DNA of 29,855 nt from SVQP01 sp045594705 (GCA_045594705.1 JAZNZB010000016.1:1-29855), one strand, 5' to 3'. Positions 5,960 to 14,153 are shown, counted from the first letter of the stretch. Translations and numbers: made by a program. Notes: generated by a model from the letters alone, not told the origin.

Positions 5960-8902
5960 TTATTTTCTCTTTTTCTTGCTTACAATGACCGCGCAAGCTG
6001 CCGCTGCTGCGATCACGGGGATCGCACCGATTGCGGATTTGCATCCGCTCTCGTTTGCAGTGTCCTCGGTGGTCTGCTCACCGCCCTCGGGGGTGGTCTG
6101 CTCGCCGGGATCGGTCTCGGGAGGAGTGGTTTCGGCGGGCTCGGTCTGCGCAGGCACGTTTTCTATCTCATTTTTGTCCTCGCGCACGATCAGCACTGCG
6201 CAATATGCGGGCAGATCAATGTCCACCTCGTTGCCACTGCCGCTTACGATCAGGCCGGAGTAGGGGTAGTAAACGGTGTATGCTCCGTCATAACCGTCGG
6301 TAAAGGCCAGCGTTGCTTTGCCGTCAAGTGCAGTGCTGTTTGCAACAAAGGCGATGTCGTGCTCAGTGTCGATAAAGTCACCGTACAGGACGTTTTTGGT
6401 GTTGAGCGTATCCAGTGCGGTCAGCTTCATTGCTTTGTTTGCCATTTTGGAAATGCGGGTTGCCGCTACGGTCTGCTTGAACTGGTCGCAATCCGACAGC
6501 TTTTCCATGGCAGCAATCACACGCTCGTTGTCATTTGCGTCAATGGCCTTGTAATCCTCGTAGCCGGTTACCACAAATACCACATTGCCGCCCGCCTCTT
6601 TGAACTGCGCCAGCTTTTCGGCAGCACCTGCAGAGATGTACTCGCCGTATGCAAGCACCAGCGTGCGGTAAGAGCCGTTGCCTATGGCCAGTCTGCCGTC
6701 ATCGGTTACGGTCGCAGCGCAAATGCTTTGGTCGTCAATAACGGTATAAAGCACTTGCTTTTGCAAAAGATCCAGACAGAACTGTGTGTAGTTGCGGTTC
6801 AGCTCGACGGCAGCCGTATTCTCTCCATGTGCGGAGGAATGGACGTCGTCCGCATTGTGCAGCGCCTGAACGGTAGCGATGGGGTAGAATACCGCCAAAT
6901 CGCCGGCCTCGATTGTTCCGTCAAGAATGGTGTTCAGACGGCCTATGTAGGTGTTGAGCTGATTGATCTGATCGTAGGTGTAGTCATACTGAGGATTGAT
7001 GACGTTATAAACGGTGGAGCCGAACAGGCGGGTCAGCGTTGCGCCGCCGATCGATGCACCCATTTTATCGTTTTGGAAATCCTCGGTGGAAACGGCAGAG
7101 GGGTTGTACTCGAGCATGACCTCGCTCTTACCTGCGTTACGTGCGGCACTTGCTACAAAGCGAAGGCCCATGTGGTTACCGATAAAGCATTCGGAGAGCA
7201 GCTGATTGGGGTGTACCCACAGGGTGTCTGCACCCGGGATGGTCATGCCGCCGATGATCTGCATGAAATCACCGCCGTAGGTCTCCACGTGGTCGTTCAT
7301 GTTTTCTTCAAAGAGCAAATGTCCCGAGGATGCCGTGCCGTTTGCCTCGCACCAGGCCGAGATCTGGTCGATGTAAGAGGTCTTGAACAGGTCGGCAACG
7401 AGGGAATAGTAGTGGATGCGCATGCGCTGCGCGTCCTCGTCGCGGCCTTCAAAGAGCAGGGGGAGCTGCAGCTCGTAGCCATATGTTTCCTTGAACTTGA
7501 CATCCAAGCCCTCGGTCCATACGATATAATTTTCCATATCGCGGTTGCCAAGACCCGGCTCGTCGGTAAAGAATGCCTCCACCATGGAGAAGTCCTCGCC
7601 AAAGGAATCCTTATAATGCTTGTGCGTCAGCTCGATAAAGCGTGCAACCGCCTCGGGACGCAACAGATCTACGTGATGGAGTGTGGTGAAATCGGTACGG
7701 TCCTGCTCGTGCTCGTCGGTGTATCGCAGGACGTAAATGTCAAGCAGGCATTCTCCCTTGATCTCGCCTGTTAGGTCAAAGGAAAGAGAAGCACCATTTG
7801 CTTCGGGCGTCCAGGTTTTCCCGGCGGACTTGACGGTCGCTAACTTGATCTCAAGGTCAATACCCGCTCTGGGGGTGTAGGTGTATTTTGCCGTATCCAG
7901 AGCGATGCGGATGTGCTCAATGCCGGCCGCGCGCCAAGAGGCGTCGGTATCCAGCACCTGGCCGTATGCAAGACCGCTGGGCCACTGATATTCGTCGTAG
8001 ATCCAGAGCGTCATGTCGTTCTGCTTACCGTACAGGTAGGTGTCGCGCAGAAGGGTGAATTCGCTCTCATCCTTGAGGTACTGTTGGTTGAAGTTGACGT
8101 TGGAGACGATACCGCCGTATCCCTGTCCCAAAAGGGATTCCACCTGGGCGCGATAGGTATTGTTAAAGCCGTAGGCGACCCAGTTCATACGGTGCGCGTT
8201 GGCGGGAGAAGCAAAGCCCTCGCCTCTCCAGAAGGAGCTGTAATCGATATCGGGTAACACGGGCTCGTTGGATACCTCGCTTTCAAAGTGGATAAAGGTT
8301 TGTGCATCCTCGCGGTTCTCGTAAAGGCCGTAGGCCTTGAGATAGTATTGCACGCCGGGGTCGCAGAAGTTGTCAAACATATCAAGGCGCAGATTGGTCA
8401 GTGTGCCGCCAAGCTCCATGGAGGGAGGGTATGCGCCAACCGTGGCACGATCGGTCAGGTCAATGACCACCACCTGCCAGTCGTCTGTGTTCTGATATTT
8501 GAAGTTGAAGAAGGGGTATTGATCTGCCGTGGTAGCTGAGCGCAGACGCATCTGACCGCCGCGCGATGTGTCGTTGGTCTTGACCAACAGAGCCATATAG
8601 TGATATTTTGCAATATCCACCGAGCCTTCCGGCAGGGCAAGATTCATGTAAGGGTCGAAGCAGTAACCGTTCTGATTGTCCGCGAACAGGATCTGCATGG
8701 CTTGCTCCTGGCTGTTGTGCGTTCCAACGCATCCAAGCACGTCAAAGCAGGAAGCAATGCTTTCCTTGTCGTTGAAGTCTACGTAGAATGCAGGGGCAAC
8801 GTAATCGTCGTCTGCCGCCATGGAGGGGCAGGCAAAGAGGGCGACTGCTACGGTCAGCGACAGGGTGGTGATCAGCAAAAGGGCAAGATGGTTCTTTTTC
8901 AT
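5960..8902 (-). CDS. Secreted, surface-anchored glycoside hydrolase (GH106-like)
   Basis: A 980-residue exported protein. Residues 1-29 form a signal peptide (MKKNHLALLL..., cleavage near SMA-A). Residues 40-195 look like an N-terminal beta-sandwich. The catalytic-type region carries YDEYQWPSG (302-310) and FFTDEPG (444-450), which resemble the acidic motifs of GH106 alpha-L-rhamnosidases and related unclassified glycosidases; I infer these Asp/Glu pairs are catalytic. Near the C-terminus a Pro/Thr/Glu-rich linker is followed by SGCKSAIGA, a hydrophobic span and KKKRK, a Gly-Cys-Ser type membrane or wall anchor common in Clostridia and lacking LPxTG. The ATG at 8902 has AAAGGAAA upstream and overlaps the methyltransferase stop as ATGA. 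Substrate is uncertain; rhamnose-containing glycans are the best guess. It is the last gene of its operon. Confidence 0.7.
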   Translation of the reverse strand: MKKNHLALLLITTLSLTVAVALFACPSMAADDDYVAPAFYVDFNDKESIASCFDVLGCVGTHNSQEQAMQILFADNQNGYCFDPYMNLALPEGSVDIAKYHYMALLVKTNDTSRGGQMRLRSATTADQYPFFNFKYQNTDDWQVVVIDLTDRATVGAYPPSMELGGTLTNLRLDMFDNFCDPGVQYYLKAYGLYENREDAQTFIHFESEVSNEPVLPDIDYSSFWRGEGFASPANAHRMNWVAYGFNNTYRAQVESLLGQGYGGIVSNVNFNQQYLKDESEFTLLRDTYLYGKQNDMTLWIYDEYQWPSGLAYGQVLDTDASWRAAGIEHIRIALDTAKYTYTPRAGIDLEIKLATVKSAGKTWTPEANGASLSFDLTGEIKGECLLDIYVLRYTDEHEQDRTDFTTLHHVDLLRPEAVARFIELTHKHYKDSFGEDFSMVEAFFTDEPGLGNRDMENYIVWTEGLDVKFKETYGYELQLPLLFEGRDEDAQRMRIHYYSLVADLFKTSYIDQISAWCEANGTASSGHLLFEENMNDHVETYGGDFMQIIGGMTIPGADTLWVHPNQLLSECFIGNHMGLRFVASAARNAGKSEVMLEYNPSAVSTEDFQNDKMGASIGGATLTRLFGSTVYNVINPQYDYTYDQINQLNTYIGRLNTILDGTIEAGDLAVFYPIATVQALHNADDVHSSAHGENTAAVELNRNYTQFCLDLLQKQVLYTVIDDQSICAATVTDDGRLAIGNGSYRTLVLAYGEYISAGAAEKLAQFKEAGGNVVFVVTGYEDYKAIDANDNERVIAAMEKLSDCDQFKQTVAATRISKMANKAMKLTALDTLNTKNVLYGDFIDTEHDIAFVANSTALDGKATLAFTDGYDGAYTVYYPYSGLIVSGSGNEVDIDLPAYCAVLIVREDKNEIENVPAQTEPAETTPPETDPGEQTTPEGGEQTTEDTANESGCKSAIGAIPVIAAAAACAVIVSKKKRK

Positions 8903-10119
8903 GATTCGTTTCCTTTCTGATAAGCGTTGACGTCCGACCACCAAGGGCTTGCATCTCCAAGCAAGAATACTCTGATCTGCTCGGCCTCGGTGCGTGCTGC
9001 CTGCATGGAGGCAGGGTCGGGATGCTTTTTGCGCACAGCGCGCAAAAGCACGTTTTTGGGCGTTTCCTCGGGGTCGATCAACTCAAGAGCCGCGGTCGTA
9101 TATCCGTGTGCCTCCAGGATCTTGAGACGCAGCGCATCGGTTGCGGCGTCGCAAAGCTTTTGGCGCAGGATGGAATGCTTTGCAATAAAGTCGAGCTCGG
9201 GACAGGCAAGTGCGGGGCTCATGGCGTGGTGACAGCAGGGGGTCGAGAGAATAACGTCTGCTTCAAATGCCAGCGCGCGGGAGAGCACCAGGTCGGTGGC
9301 AATGTCACATGCGTGAAGGGAAACGACCAGATGCACGTGATCGTCGGTTTGGTATTTGCCCACGTCACCGCATAAAAATTCAAGGCCGTCAAAGCCAAGG
9401 TCTTTTGCGGTAGCAGAGCAGAACTCAATGACGTCCGGCTTGAGATCCACACCGGTCATGCGCACGTTACGACCTTTGATGATGGCAAAATAGTGATAAA
9501 CGGCAAAGGAAAGGTAGCTTTTGCCGCAGCAGAGATCGCAGATGCGGAGAATACCGTCGGCAGGCAATTTGTCCTCTACGTCGCGCACAAGCTCCAAAAA
9601 GCGGTTGATCTGGCGGAATTTCGCGCGCTTTTTGTCGTGCACGCGGCCGTTCTTGTCGCTGATCTCCAGCTTGATCAGAAACGGCTCGTTTCCGTTCAGG
9701 ATATATTGCTTTTCGCGGTTGTTGAAAAGGGCTTGCACGGTGGGAGCCGCGGGAGTCGCGCCATTCAGCTTGCGCAAAAGGGCGTCGCCGCCAAGCAGCG
9801 TTACCTTGCCGGATTTGCTCGTGCGGTATTCGCTCTCGCCAAGCGTGGTCAGAATATTGATCTGCCCTGCGGTGGAGAGCACAGCGAGCAGTGCATCGGT
9901 GTCGCCAAGCTCTAAGTTTTTATGCTTGGCCTTATTATCGGTGTGTAAGGATTCTGCCTGCAGGCAGGGGCGGCCGCCAATAGAGCGCAGGGTCAGAGTG
10001 GTCTTGATCGCATCGCCCTCGGTGTGGCGGGAAAGAACCGCCTTTTTCAGCAGGCTTGCTTTAGCTGCCTGTGTGATCAGCTGCGCGGCGGTCTGCAGCT
10101 GCGCGTTGTATTCGCTCAT
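8899..10119 (-). CDS. Class I SAM-dependent methyltransferase (Methyltransf_32-like)
   Basis: A 406-residue cytoplasmic protein. The C-terminal half is a Rossmann methyltransferase: motif I ICDLCCGKSYLSF, a following GVDLKPDVIEF acidic-loop strand, CGDVGKYQ, and SLHACDIATD with STPCCHH. The CGK motif, LHACD and CCHH resemble the Methyltransf_32 (METTL25-like) family, for which substrates are mostly unknown. The N-terminal half (about residues 1-150) may be a substrate-recognition region; a basic KNGRVHDKKRAKFRQ segment precedes the catalytic domain and would suit an RNA or ribosomal substrate. The start has GGAGG six bases ahead and overlaps the PlsY-like stop as ATGA; its own stop overlaps the glycosidase start in the same way. 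Methyl acceptor is unknown. Confidence 0.85.
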   Translation of the reverse strand: MSEYNAQLQTAAQLITQAAKASLLKKAVLSRHTEGDAIKTTLTLRSIGGRPCLQAESLHTDNKAKHKNLELGDTDALLAVLSTAGQINILTTLGESEYRTSKSGKVTLLGGDALLRKLNGATPAAPTVQALFNNREKQYILNGNEPFLIKLEISDKNGRVHDKKRAKFRQINRFLELVRDVEDKLPADGILRICDLCCGKSYLSFAVYHYFAIIKGRNVRMTGVDLKPDVIEFCSATAKDLGFDGLEFLCGDVGKYQTDDHVHLVVSLHACDIATDLVLSRALAFEADVILSTPCCHHAMSPALACPELDFIAKHSILRQKLCDAATDALRLKILEAHGYTTAALELIDPEETPKNVLLRAVRKKHPDPASMQAARTEAEQIRVFLLGDASPWWSDVNAYQKGNES

Positions 10120-10877
10120 GCGTCCTCCTCCTTTTGCTTCTTTTTGAAAAAGGAGTCAATTCTGGGCTCCTCGCGATCCATCATGGCGCGGATATTTTTC
10201 CAGTGCGAGAAGAGCATCAGGGCAACGATTCCCACCGAGAACAGCACGGCCGTGGGGTTGGCGTTCATCAAAAACGCAGATGCGATCAGCGGGTAGAGCA
10301 GTGTGGGGAAGATGCGTGCTGCCGTGCGGAAGCGCATGCCTACCAGCACGATGACAAAGATCAGGAGCAAGATGGCAAATACCATGGGGGAGAGGACCAG
10401 CAGGCACAGGGCAGCGGTCTCAAAGCCGCGCGTGCCGCGCATTTTGTTCCATACGGGAAGGATCTCACCCAGCACGCAGAAGAAGGCGGCAATGGCTGCG
10501 CCGTCCGCTCCACGGCAGAAAAAGCCGAAAGTCAGGCATACGATCACCTTGCCAAGCTCAAGCGCAAAGACTGCAATGCCATGCCATTTTCCTACGTATC
10601 TCCAGACGTCGCCGATCTCTCCCTTTTGTGTGCCGGCTGTGCAAAGGTCAAGATGCCTGACGCGTCGGCAATAGAGGGCAGGGATACGGATCGATCCGAT
10701 CAGGTACGGCAGAATGGCAAAGCCCAAAAGCAGGCAGGCAAGGTAAAGGGCCTGCGCCCCCATGTTGACGGGGTAGAAGGTTTCAACTTCCTCGATGACG
10801 TGCACCTCGGCAAGCCCCAATGCGATAAAGAGCTGCGGCAGCCCGGGGATGATATGACTCAGATAATCTAAAAACAT
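10116..10877 (-). CDS. Degenerate PlsY-like (glycerol-3-phosphate acyltransferase family) membrane protein
   Basis: A 253-residue multi-span protein that aligns in outline with PlsY, the acyl-phosphate:glycerol-3-phosphate acyltransferase. PYLIGSI (57-63) fits the first PlsY motif region, and LGEILPVWNKMRGTRG (136-151) fits LGHxxPVxxxFxGGKG. The expected catalytic residues are replaced: the SGNxGATN loop reads AGTQKGEIG (81-89), the His of LGH is Glu138, and GGKG is GTRG. The usual FDxLKG reads ALELGKV. It is also longer than PlsY (about 200) owing to extra N- and C-terminal segments. Acyltransferase activity therefore seems lost or changed. The start lacks a strong ribosome site. It heads an operon with overlapping methyltransferase and glycosidase genes, with a good promoter 50 bases upstream. 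Confidence 0.7.
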   Translation of the reverse strand: MFLDYLSHIIPGLPQLFIALGLAEVHVIEEVETFYPVNMGAQALYLACLLLGFAILPYLIGSIRIPALYCRRVRHLDLCTAGTQKGEIGDVWRYVGKWHGIAVFALELGKVIVCLTFGFFCRGADGAAIAAFFCVLGEILPVWNKMRGTRGFETAALCLLVLSPMVFAILLLIFVIVLVGMRFRTAARIFPTLLYPLIASAFLMNANPTAVLFSVGIVALMLFSHWKNIRAMMDREEPRIDSFFKKKQKEEDA

Positions 10878-10922
10878 TGAAAAAACTCTCTTTTCCGGGG
10901 TAAAAACCCTATACTTGTTTTT

Positions 10923-10951
10923 ATTATATCACAGCGGTGCTGTTCTTGCAA
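10923..10951 (-). promoter_or_regulatory. Promoter of the PlsY-like/methyltransferase/glycosidase operon
   Basis: Minus strand: -35 TTGCAA (10951 to 10946), 17-base spacer, extended -10 TGATATAAT (10931 to 10923). Confidence 0.75.
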
Positions 10952-10974
10952 TAGCCAAAGTGTAAAGTTTTTGC

Positions 10975-11003
10975 TTGACAAAGGCGGGAGGGGGTGCTAT
11001 AAT
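10975..11003 (+). promoter_or_regulatory. Perfect consensus promoter of the four-paralog membrane operon
   Basis: -35 TTGACA (10975-10980), exactly 17 bases, extended -10 TGCTATAAT (10995-11003). This is among the strongest sigma-A promoters in the window and suggests high constitutive expression. Confidence 0.9.
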
Positions 11004-11036
11004 GAGCATGAGAATGAACGGTGCGGGAGGGTGCAT

Positions 11037-11738
11037 ATGGCGAATGAATGGATCATTATCATCGTGGCGGCAGTGCTTGCCGTCATTCCTGTTTTTGTGC
11101 TGTCCGCGCTGCTCCTTGCTCTGGTGGCGCTTGTTGTGTATCTGCTGCGCGCGATCTCTTTGGCTCTGCTTGCCAAAAAGAGCGGTGTCAGATTTTGCGG
11201 TCTGGCATTTGTGCCCGTTGTCTGCTCCCGACTGCAGGGTGAGATTGCGGAAAGGGCAGAGAATTTGCTTGATAAGCGTCCAAAGCAAAGGATAAAGGGA
11301 AAAGGGCGTGTAAAAAGGCATGTGCGCACAAATTGGGGTGCTTCTATGCTACACACTACGGTGCTGAGCATATTTCTTTGGCTGATATTACCGCTTTGCA
11401 TAGGGGCAGCTGCCGTGTTGGTGGCATGTCAGCCCTCCTATTGGTGGGTTTCGGTGATCTGCGTGCTGCTTGTGGGCTTTGCGGCCATCTCCTGCAGTAT
11501 CGTGGGATTTGTGCTGTACAGAATGAGCGAATGGTGGGCGTACCGCCTGTTTGCTCCGCACATTTCGGTCGCACTGCTGGTGATTTCTTTGGTTTTGCCT
11601 GTTGCAACACCCCTGTGCCTGCTGATCGCGTCGCTGCACAAAAGTCCTGTGCGCGTAGAGCGGGAAAGAGTCGTGGTCATCGAGGGGGAGGATGTGTGCA
11701 ATGAATCTTCAGAAGACGGGCAGACTACGCAAAACTGA
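11037..11738 (+). CDS. Multi-span membrane protein, paralog 1 of 4
   Basis: Function unknown. A 233-residue protein with two N-terminal hydrophobic stretches, a basic cytoplasmic loop (KRPKQRIKGKGRVKRHVR) and four further spans, then a hydrophilic acidic tail. It carries the motif shared by this operon: a span, then SLALLAKKSGVRFCGLAFVP and QGEIAE, where paralogs 2-4 have (A)xRhA/CKK...AWIP/AFFP...G/AxxA(E/D). This resembles small Clostridia membrane proteins of the 'AKKxGVxNPWLAWIPxxxxYILG' type, which have no known role. The start at 11037 has GGGAGGG ahead. It is the most divergent copy and has the longest loop and tail. Paralog 2 follows after 20 bases. Confidence 0.75.
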   Translation: MANEWIIIIVAAVLAVIPVFVLSALLLALVALVVYLLRAISLALLAKKSGVRFCGLAFVPVVCSRLQGEIAERAENLLDKRPKQRIKGKGRVKRHVRTNWGASMLHTTVLSIFLWLILPLCIGAAAVLVACQPSYWWVSVICVLLVGFAAISCSIVGFVLYRMSEWWAYRLFAPHISVALLVISLVLPVATPLCLLIASLHKSPVRVERERVVVIEGEDVCNESSEDGQTTQN

Positions 11739-11758
11739 GTTTGTTGGAGGATGTTTTC

Positions 11759-12406
11759 TTGAGTAGCTTATATCACCCGATTGAACGCCTGCCCGAGGTT
11801 CTGGAGCGAGCCTTATCGTCCGATGAGATCGCATCCGAGCAAGCCATGCGTATTGCGCTGTGGTTTACCTCGGTGCTGATGATCATAGCCGCGTTGACTA
11901 TGATAGTTGGCGTATTCATTTACGTTGCACAGGCCTTTGCGCTGATGCGCATGGCACAAAAGCTGAGCGTCTACCGTCCGTGGATGGCGTGGATCCCGAT
12001 CGCGCAGAATTATACGTTTGGCGCAGTGGCTGAGCGGTGCGATGACCGCCGCGGAATTTCCACCAAGGCCTGGGCAAGGATCATGCTGATCGCGGGCATC
12101 GTCAATGCTGCGTCGTCCGTAGTTTACAGCATTGCACAGCAGATATTGCCCATCCTGGGGCTGATCGGTGCGCTTTTATTCTTGCTGTTGGCGCTTGCGT
12201 ACATGGTTGCTACCACCGTCTTTTTGGTGATCAGATTGATCTGCGTCTGGAAAATGCTGCGTGAGTTTTACCCGCCCGTCGCAAACGTCATCATCTTTAT
12301 TGTTTCGATCTTTGCAGGACCTACGATCCCTATGCTGATCGCGTGCTTTTTGAAGCCGCGTCCTGCAAAATGGCTGATTTACGAGGACTTTGATAAGGTA
12401 TATTGA
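11759..12406 (+). CDS. Multi-span membrane protein, paralog 2 of 4
   Basis: A 215-residue membrane protein of unknown function with about five spans. The operon motif is clearest here: FALMRMAQKLSVYRPWMAWI followed by PIAQNYTFGAVAERCDD. Translation probably begins at TTG 11759, because GGAGG (11746-11750) lies eight bases ahead and no ATG fits; an in-frame TTG at 11741 would sit upstream of that ribosome site. The N-terminus is a 25-residue hydrophilic, acidic segment absent from the other copies. The C-terminus ends with KPRPAKWLIYEDFDKVY outside the membrane. It lies between paralogs 1 and 3 in one transcription unit. Confidence 0.75.
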   Translation: MSSLYHPIERLPEVLERALSSDEIASEQAMRIALWFTSVLMIIAALTMIVGVFIYVAQAFALMRMAQKLSVYRPWMAWIPIAQNYTFGAVAERCDDRRGISTKAWARIMLIAGIVNAASSVVYSIAQQILPILGLIGALLFLLLALAYMVATTVFLVIRLICVWKMLREFYPPVANVIIFIVSIFAGPTIPMLIACFLKPRPAKWLIYEDFDKVY

Positions 12407-12433
12407 AAATTTATTTGAAAAGGAGAAGTAATT

Positions 12434-13045
12434 ATGGGTTCTTCCGAAACTTTCGTATCTGTTCTTTCGATCGTCATCGTGCTGGTCTTCTTTGGTATCA
12501 TTTTCGGCGTCATAGCGCTGATTCCGTACGTATGCAACGCCATCGGCCTTGCCCGCATTTGTAAAAAGCTGGACGCATGCTCTCCCGTGCTGGCCTTTTT
12601 CCCGATTTTGGTTTATATCGCCATGGCCAAGGCCTCCGATGCAGCCGATGCGTATAACGGCATCGAAAGAAAGCGACCAATTCTCAAGCACATGATCATC
12701 AGCACGGTATTTTGTGTGCTTTCCTCGACCCTTCTGATTGTGCTGGCCGTTCCCACGGCGTTGATGATGAACTCTCTTGATCCTGTCATGCAGCTGATTT
12801 CGACTGTACTGATGCTGGCGTATCTGGCCATGTTCTTTATCACCTACGCATTGTTCTTGTGGCGCACCGTGGTCTGCTGCTTCTGCTATTGGAGAATGTG
12901 CAACGCTTATTCGCAGGTGCTTGCGATCATTGTGCTGGCTGTGTCCATTCTGATGCCCAATCTGACCTGGCTGGCCATGTTTATCGTGCCGTTTTTCCCG
13001 CTCAAGGAGATCAAGGCTCCCGAGCAGGACGACTATTACATGTAA
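12434..13045 (+). CDS. Multi-span membrane protein, paralog 3 of 4
   Basis: A 203-residue membrane protein of unknown function, about five spans. The shared motif reads IGLARICKKLDACSPVLAFF followed by PILVYIAMAKASDAAD. The ATG at 12434 has AAAAGGAG about seven bases ahead. After the motif comes a hydrophilic loop ending KRPILKHM and then spans containing little charge, and a short acidic tail (KEIKAPEQDDYYM). Gap to paralog 2 is 27 bases and to paralog 4 is 35 bases. Confidence 0.75.
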   Translation: MGSSETFVSVLSIVIVLVFFGIIFGVIALIPYVCNAIGLARICKKLDACSPVLAFFPILVYIAMAKASDAADAYNGIERKRPILKHMIISTVFCVLSSTLLIVLAVPTALMMNSLDPVMQLISTVLMLAYLAMFFITYALFLWRTVVCCFCYWRMCNAYSQVLAIIVLAVSILMPNLTWLAMFIVPFFPLKEIKAPEQDDYYM

Positions 13046-13080
13046 GTGTAAGTAATGCTTGTATATAGAGAGGAGTTCTT

Positions 13081-13656
13081 ATGTTTACGTTGATTTTTCT
13101 GGTTCTGTTTTTGATCGTATTCTTGCTGTTGCTGCCATTTATTCTGTTGGGAGGGTATCTGTTTGAGTCCTTTGTATTGTGGCGTCTTGCCAAGCAGAAT
13201 GAGGTGAGCAACCCGGGATATGCATGGATCCCCGTGGTGCGGTCCTTGATTTTGGGAAAGTGTGCAGAGGCGTGTGAGCAGGAGTGCGGTGATAAGGTAC
13301 ACTCTTGGGGCAAGTATATGCTGATCTGCAACATTGTCAACGTCGGTGCTTCGATCGTGCTGGTCCCGATCGGCATTATTTTGTCATTTTTTGGCGGCGG
13401 GATTCTGTTGAACGTCGTTTCGTGGGTGGCGATCGTGTACACAGTGTTGAGTCTGGTCTGCACCTTCAAGATTTACCGCTACTATCTGGAAGACCCCATG
13501 GATATCATTCTGACGCTGGTGAATATGCAGTTTGGCTTCAGACTGCTTGGGCTGCTGATCGTATCCTTTATGACGCCCCGCGGTCGCAAAAATCAGCCCT
13601 ACGAGGCCAAGCCCTCCGAGCATGAGGACGGCGTTGTCATCGAGGCAGAGGAATAA
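13081..13656 (+). CDS. Multi-span membrane protein, paralog 4 of 4
   Basis: A 191-residue membrane protein of unknown function. The first 30 residues are strongly hydrophobic and lead into the shared motif FVLWRLAKQNEVSNPGYAWI followed by PVVRSLILGKCAEACE. Two or three further spans follow, then a hydrophilic tail rich in Glu (EAKPSEHEDGVVIEAEE). The start has AGAGGAG ahead. It closes the operon, 15 bases before a strong intrinsic terminator. Four diverged copies in tandem argue for retained and possibly distinct roles, for example a hetero-oligomeric complex, but no function can be assigned. Confidence 0.75.
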   Translation: MFTLIFLVLFLIVFLLLLPFILLGGYLFESFVLWRLAKQNEVSNPGYAWIPVVRSLILGKCAEACEQECGDKVHSWGKYMLICNIVNVGASIVLVPIGIILSFFGGGILLNVVSWVAIVYTVLSLVCTFKIYRYYLEDPMDIILTLVNMQFGFRLLGLLIVSFMTPRGRKNQPYEAKPSEHEDGVVIEAEE

Positions 13657-13671
13657 GTGAAATTAATTAAG

Positions 13672-13700
13672 AAAAAGCCCTTGCGTTGCAAGGGCTTTTT
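13672..13700 (+). terminator. Intrinsic terminator of the four-paralog operon
   Basis: AAAAAGCCCTTGC (13672-13684) pairs perfectly with GCAAGGGCTTTTT (13688-13700) around a GTT loop; the arms supply the A- and T-runs. It works in both directions in principle. Confidence 0.95.
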
Positions 13701-13710
13701 GCGTGAGTTT

Positions 13711-14095
13711 TAGCCACCGTCACCTCAACGGTCCCCTCCCACAGGATGAAAGTTTTCGCCCGCCTTTTTCAAAAGGCGGCGGGGTTCGGGGCGGCGCCCC
13801 GATTTCGGCGTTTCTTTTTTGCCAAGCAGCTTCGCTATGCGAAGCAATTTCTTCTGCGCCTGAGGTGTCAAAGAAAAAAGCGGGTGAAAGGTTAGGACGC
13901 GTAACATTGAGAAAAACTCTCCGTTCTTTCTTTGAGCAAGCAGCCACAAAGAAAGAACCAAAGAAATGGCGAGTATGATTTTTCGCCTCTGAGGAGGCAA
14001 GGAGGGCTTCGCGCCCTCCACCCGCGCGAGCCTTTGAAAAGGCTCGATCCAAACTTTCATCCTGTGGGAGTGGTCCGTTTGGGTGGCGGGTGGTT
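13711..14095. repeat. MITE-like element with ~45-bp terminal inverted repeats
   Basis: The 20 bases at 13736-13755 (CTCCCACAGGATGAAAGTTT) are exactly repeated in reverse complement at 14051-14070, and an imperfect match extends outward to 13711 and 14095. A second inner inverted pair is seen around TTTTTCAAAAGGC (from 13764) and GCCTTTGAAAAGG (to about 14042). The middle holds CAAAGAAAGAACCAAAGAAA. Open frames of 70-135 codons exist in it on both strands but they lack ribosome sites and known domains, so I read it as non-coding. Confidence 0.7.
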
Positions 14096-14112
14096 GAGAG
14101 TTTTTGCAAAAG

Positions 14113-14139
14113 AAAGCCCACGCACAAGCGTGGGCTTTT
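14113..14139 (-). terminator. Terminator of the GH4 gene
   Basis: AAAGCCCACGC (14113-14123) pairs with GCGTGGGCTTT (14128-14138) around ACAA. On the minus strand the stem is followed by TTTCTTTTG. It lies 15 bases after the GH4 stop; a T-run also follows on the plus strand. Confidence 0.85.
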
Positions 14140-14153
14140 GATGTGATCTGATT

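Noticed and set aside
5789..7774. 661-codon plus-strand open frame
   Set aside because: Antisense to the surface glycosidase gene and overlapping the end of queT; Val/Cys/Gly-rich with no motif.
13703..14141. Several 70-135 codon frames in the MITE-like element
   Set aside because: Both strands give similar low-complexity products because the ends are inverted repeats; no ribosome site or domain.
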